From Streptomyces sp. NBC_00708 (GTDB taxonomy: Bacteria; Actinomycetota; Actinomycetes; Streptomycetales; Streptomycetaceae), in NCBI GenBank assembly GCA_036226585.1, contig CP108997.1, positions 6,944,001-7,008,000 on the forward strand: 64,000 nucleotides of DNA, in the 5' to 3' direction. The notes under the pieces were generated by a model. That model ran no database searches and had not been told where the DNA came from. It saw only the letters and a list, made by a program, of their open reading frames with translations. The position numbers and the translations under genes are program-made. Below are positions 63,944 through 64,000 of the stretch, one piece after another; the stretch's first letter is position 1, and each line of letters opens with the position of its first letter.

Positions 63944-64000
63944 GTGACCGCGCCCCCCGACGACTGCCTCGCGCGCAACGAGTGGGTCTGCGGCGCCTAT
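63944..64000 (+). CDS. Start of probable betaine/choline-type ABC transporter permease (3' end outside window)
   Basis: Only 19 codons are visible, from GTG 63944. The segment CLARNEWVCGAY resembles the N-terminus of OpuC/ProW-type osmoprotectant permeases in actinobacteria, where C-x-x-N-x-W-x-C-G-x-Y precedes the first TM helix. The rest lies beyond the window, so the assignment is tentative. Confidence 0.5.
   Translation, partial: MTAPPDDCLARNEWVCGAY

Overview
The window reads as a chromosomal segment of a Streptomyces or a close relative. Base composition is very GC-rich with strong third-position G/C, GTG starts are frequent, neighbouring genes often overlap by 4 bp (ATGA/GTGA), and the gene families are typical of the genus (a Wbl/WhiB protein, SpoIIE-type phosphatases, ROK, PadR and many TetR regulators, secreted starch and polysaccharide hydrolases). 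I found no rRNA, tRNA, CRISPR array, insertion sequence or phage gene.

Layout. 1-2376: 3' end of a MoxR-type AAA ATPase and its partner metallopeptidase-like/VWA protein. 2373-8028: TetR regulator and a divergent molybdenum hydroxylase operon (2Fe-2S, FAD/4Fe-4S and Mo subunits plus XdhC chaperone) of the PaoABC aldehyde oxidoreductase type, with twin operators between them. 8025-11584: two ABC-F proteins behind a leader that contains a 9-residue ORF. 11585-14608: TetR plus quinone oxidoreductase, then an MFS transporter.

14657-27827 is a sulphur-scavenging island. A sulfatase and a TauD-type dioxygenase are transcribed left. A ROK regulator, a cysteine-containing leader peptide, and an operon of peptide-type ABC transporter, formylglycine-generating enzyme and arylsulfatase are transcribed right. 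The imported substrate is probably a sulphate ester or sulphonate, and the leader peptide suggests expression when cysteine is short.

27828-48251 holds general metabolism and regulation: DHA2 drug exporter, GH3 glucosidase with TetR, extracellular alpha-amylase, PfkB kinase, DoxX-like protein, PAS-GAF-PP2C phosphatase divergent from a Wbl protein, DUF1232 protein, a two-CBM32 glycoside hydrolase under a LacI-type palindrome, AraC regulator, DUF2000 protein, polyprenyl synthase with TPR partner, and a phosphoribosyltransferase-hydrolase fusion.

48382-59833 is the most interesting region. Ten co-directional, mostly overlapping genes lie behind a promoter whose -35/-10 spacer is filled by a Zur-like box. 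They encode an ATP-grasp ligase, a DUF4213/DUF364 (putative heavy-metal chelation) protein, a cysteine-synthase-like PLP enzyme, a dipeptide epimerase, an MFS exporter, a SAM methyltransferase, and a complete Opp/nickel-type ABC importer. I infer a zinc-repressed pathway that makes, exports and re-imports an epimerised, possibly methylated, dipeptide metallophore. It resembles the staphylopine Cnt system in logic but uses different biosynthetic enzymes. Function is inferred from gene families and the promoter, not proven.

59863-64000: a frameshifted GAF-PAS-GAF-PP2C phosphatase gene, an NTF2-like protein divergent from a PadR regulator, an alpha/beta hydrolase, and the first codons of what looks like a betaine-type ABC permease.
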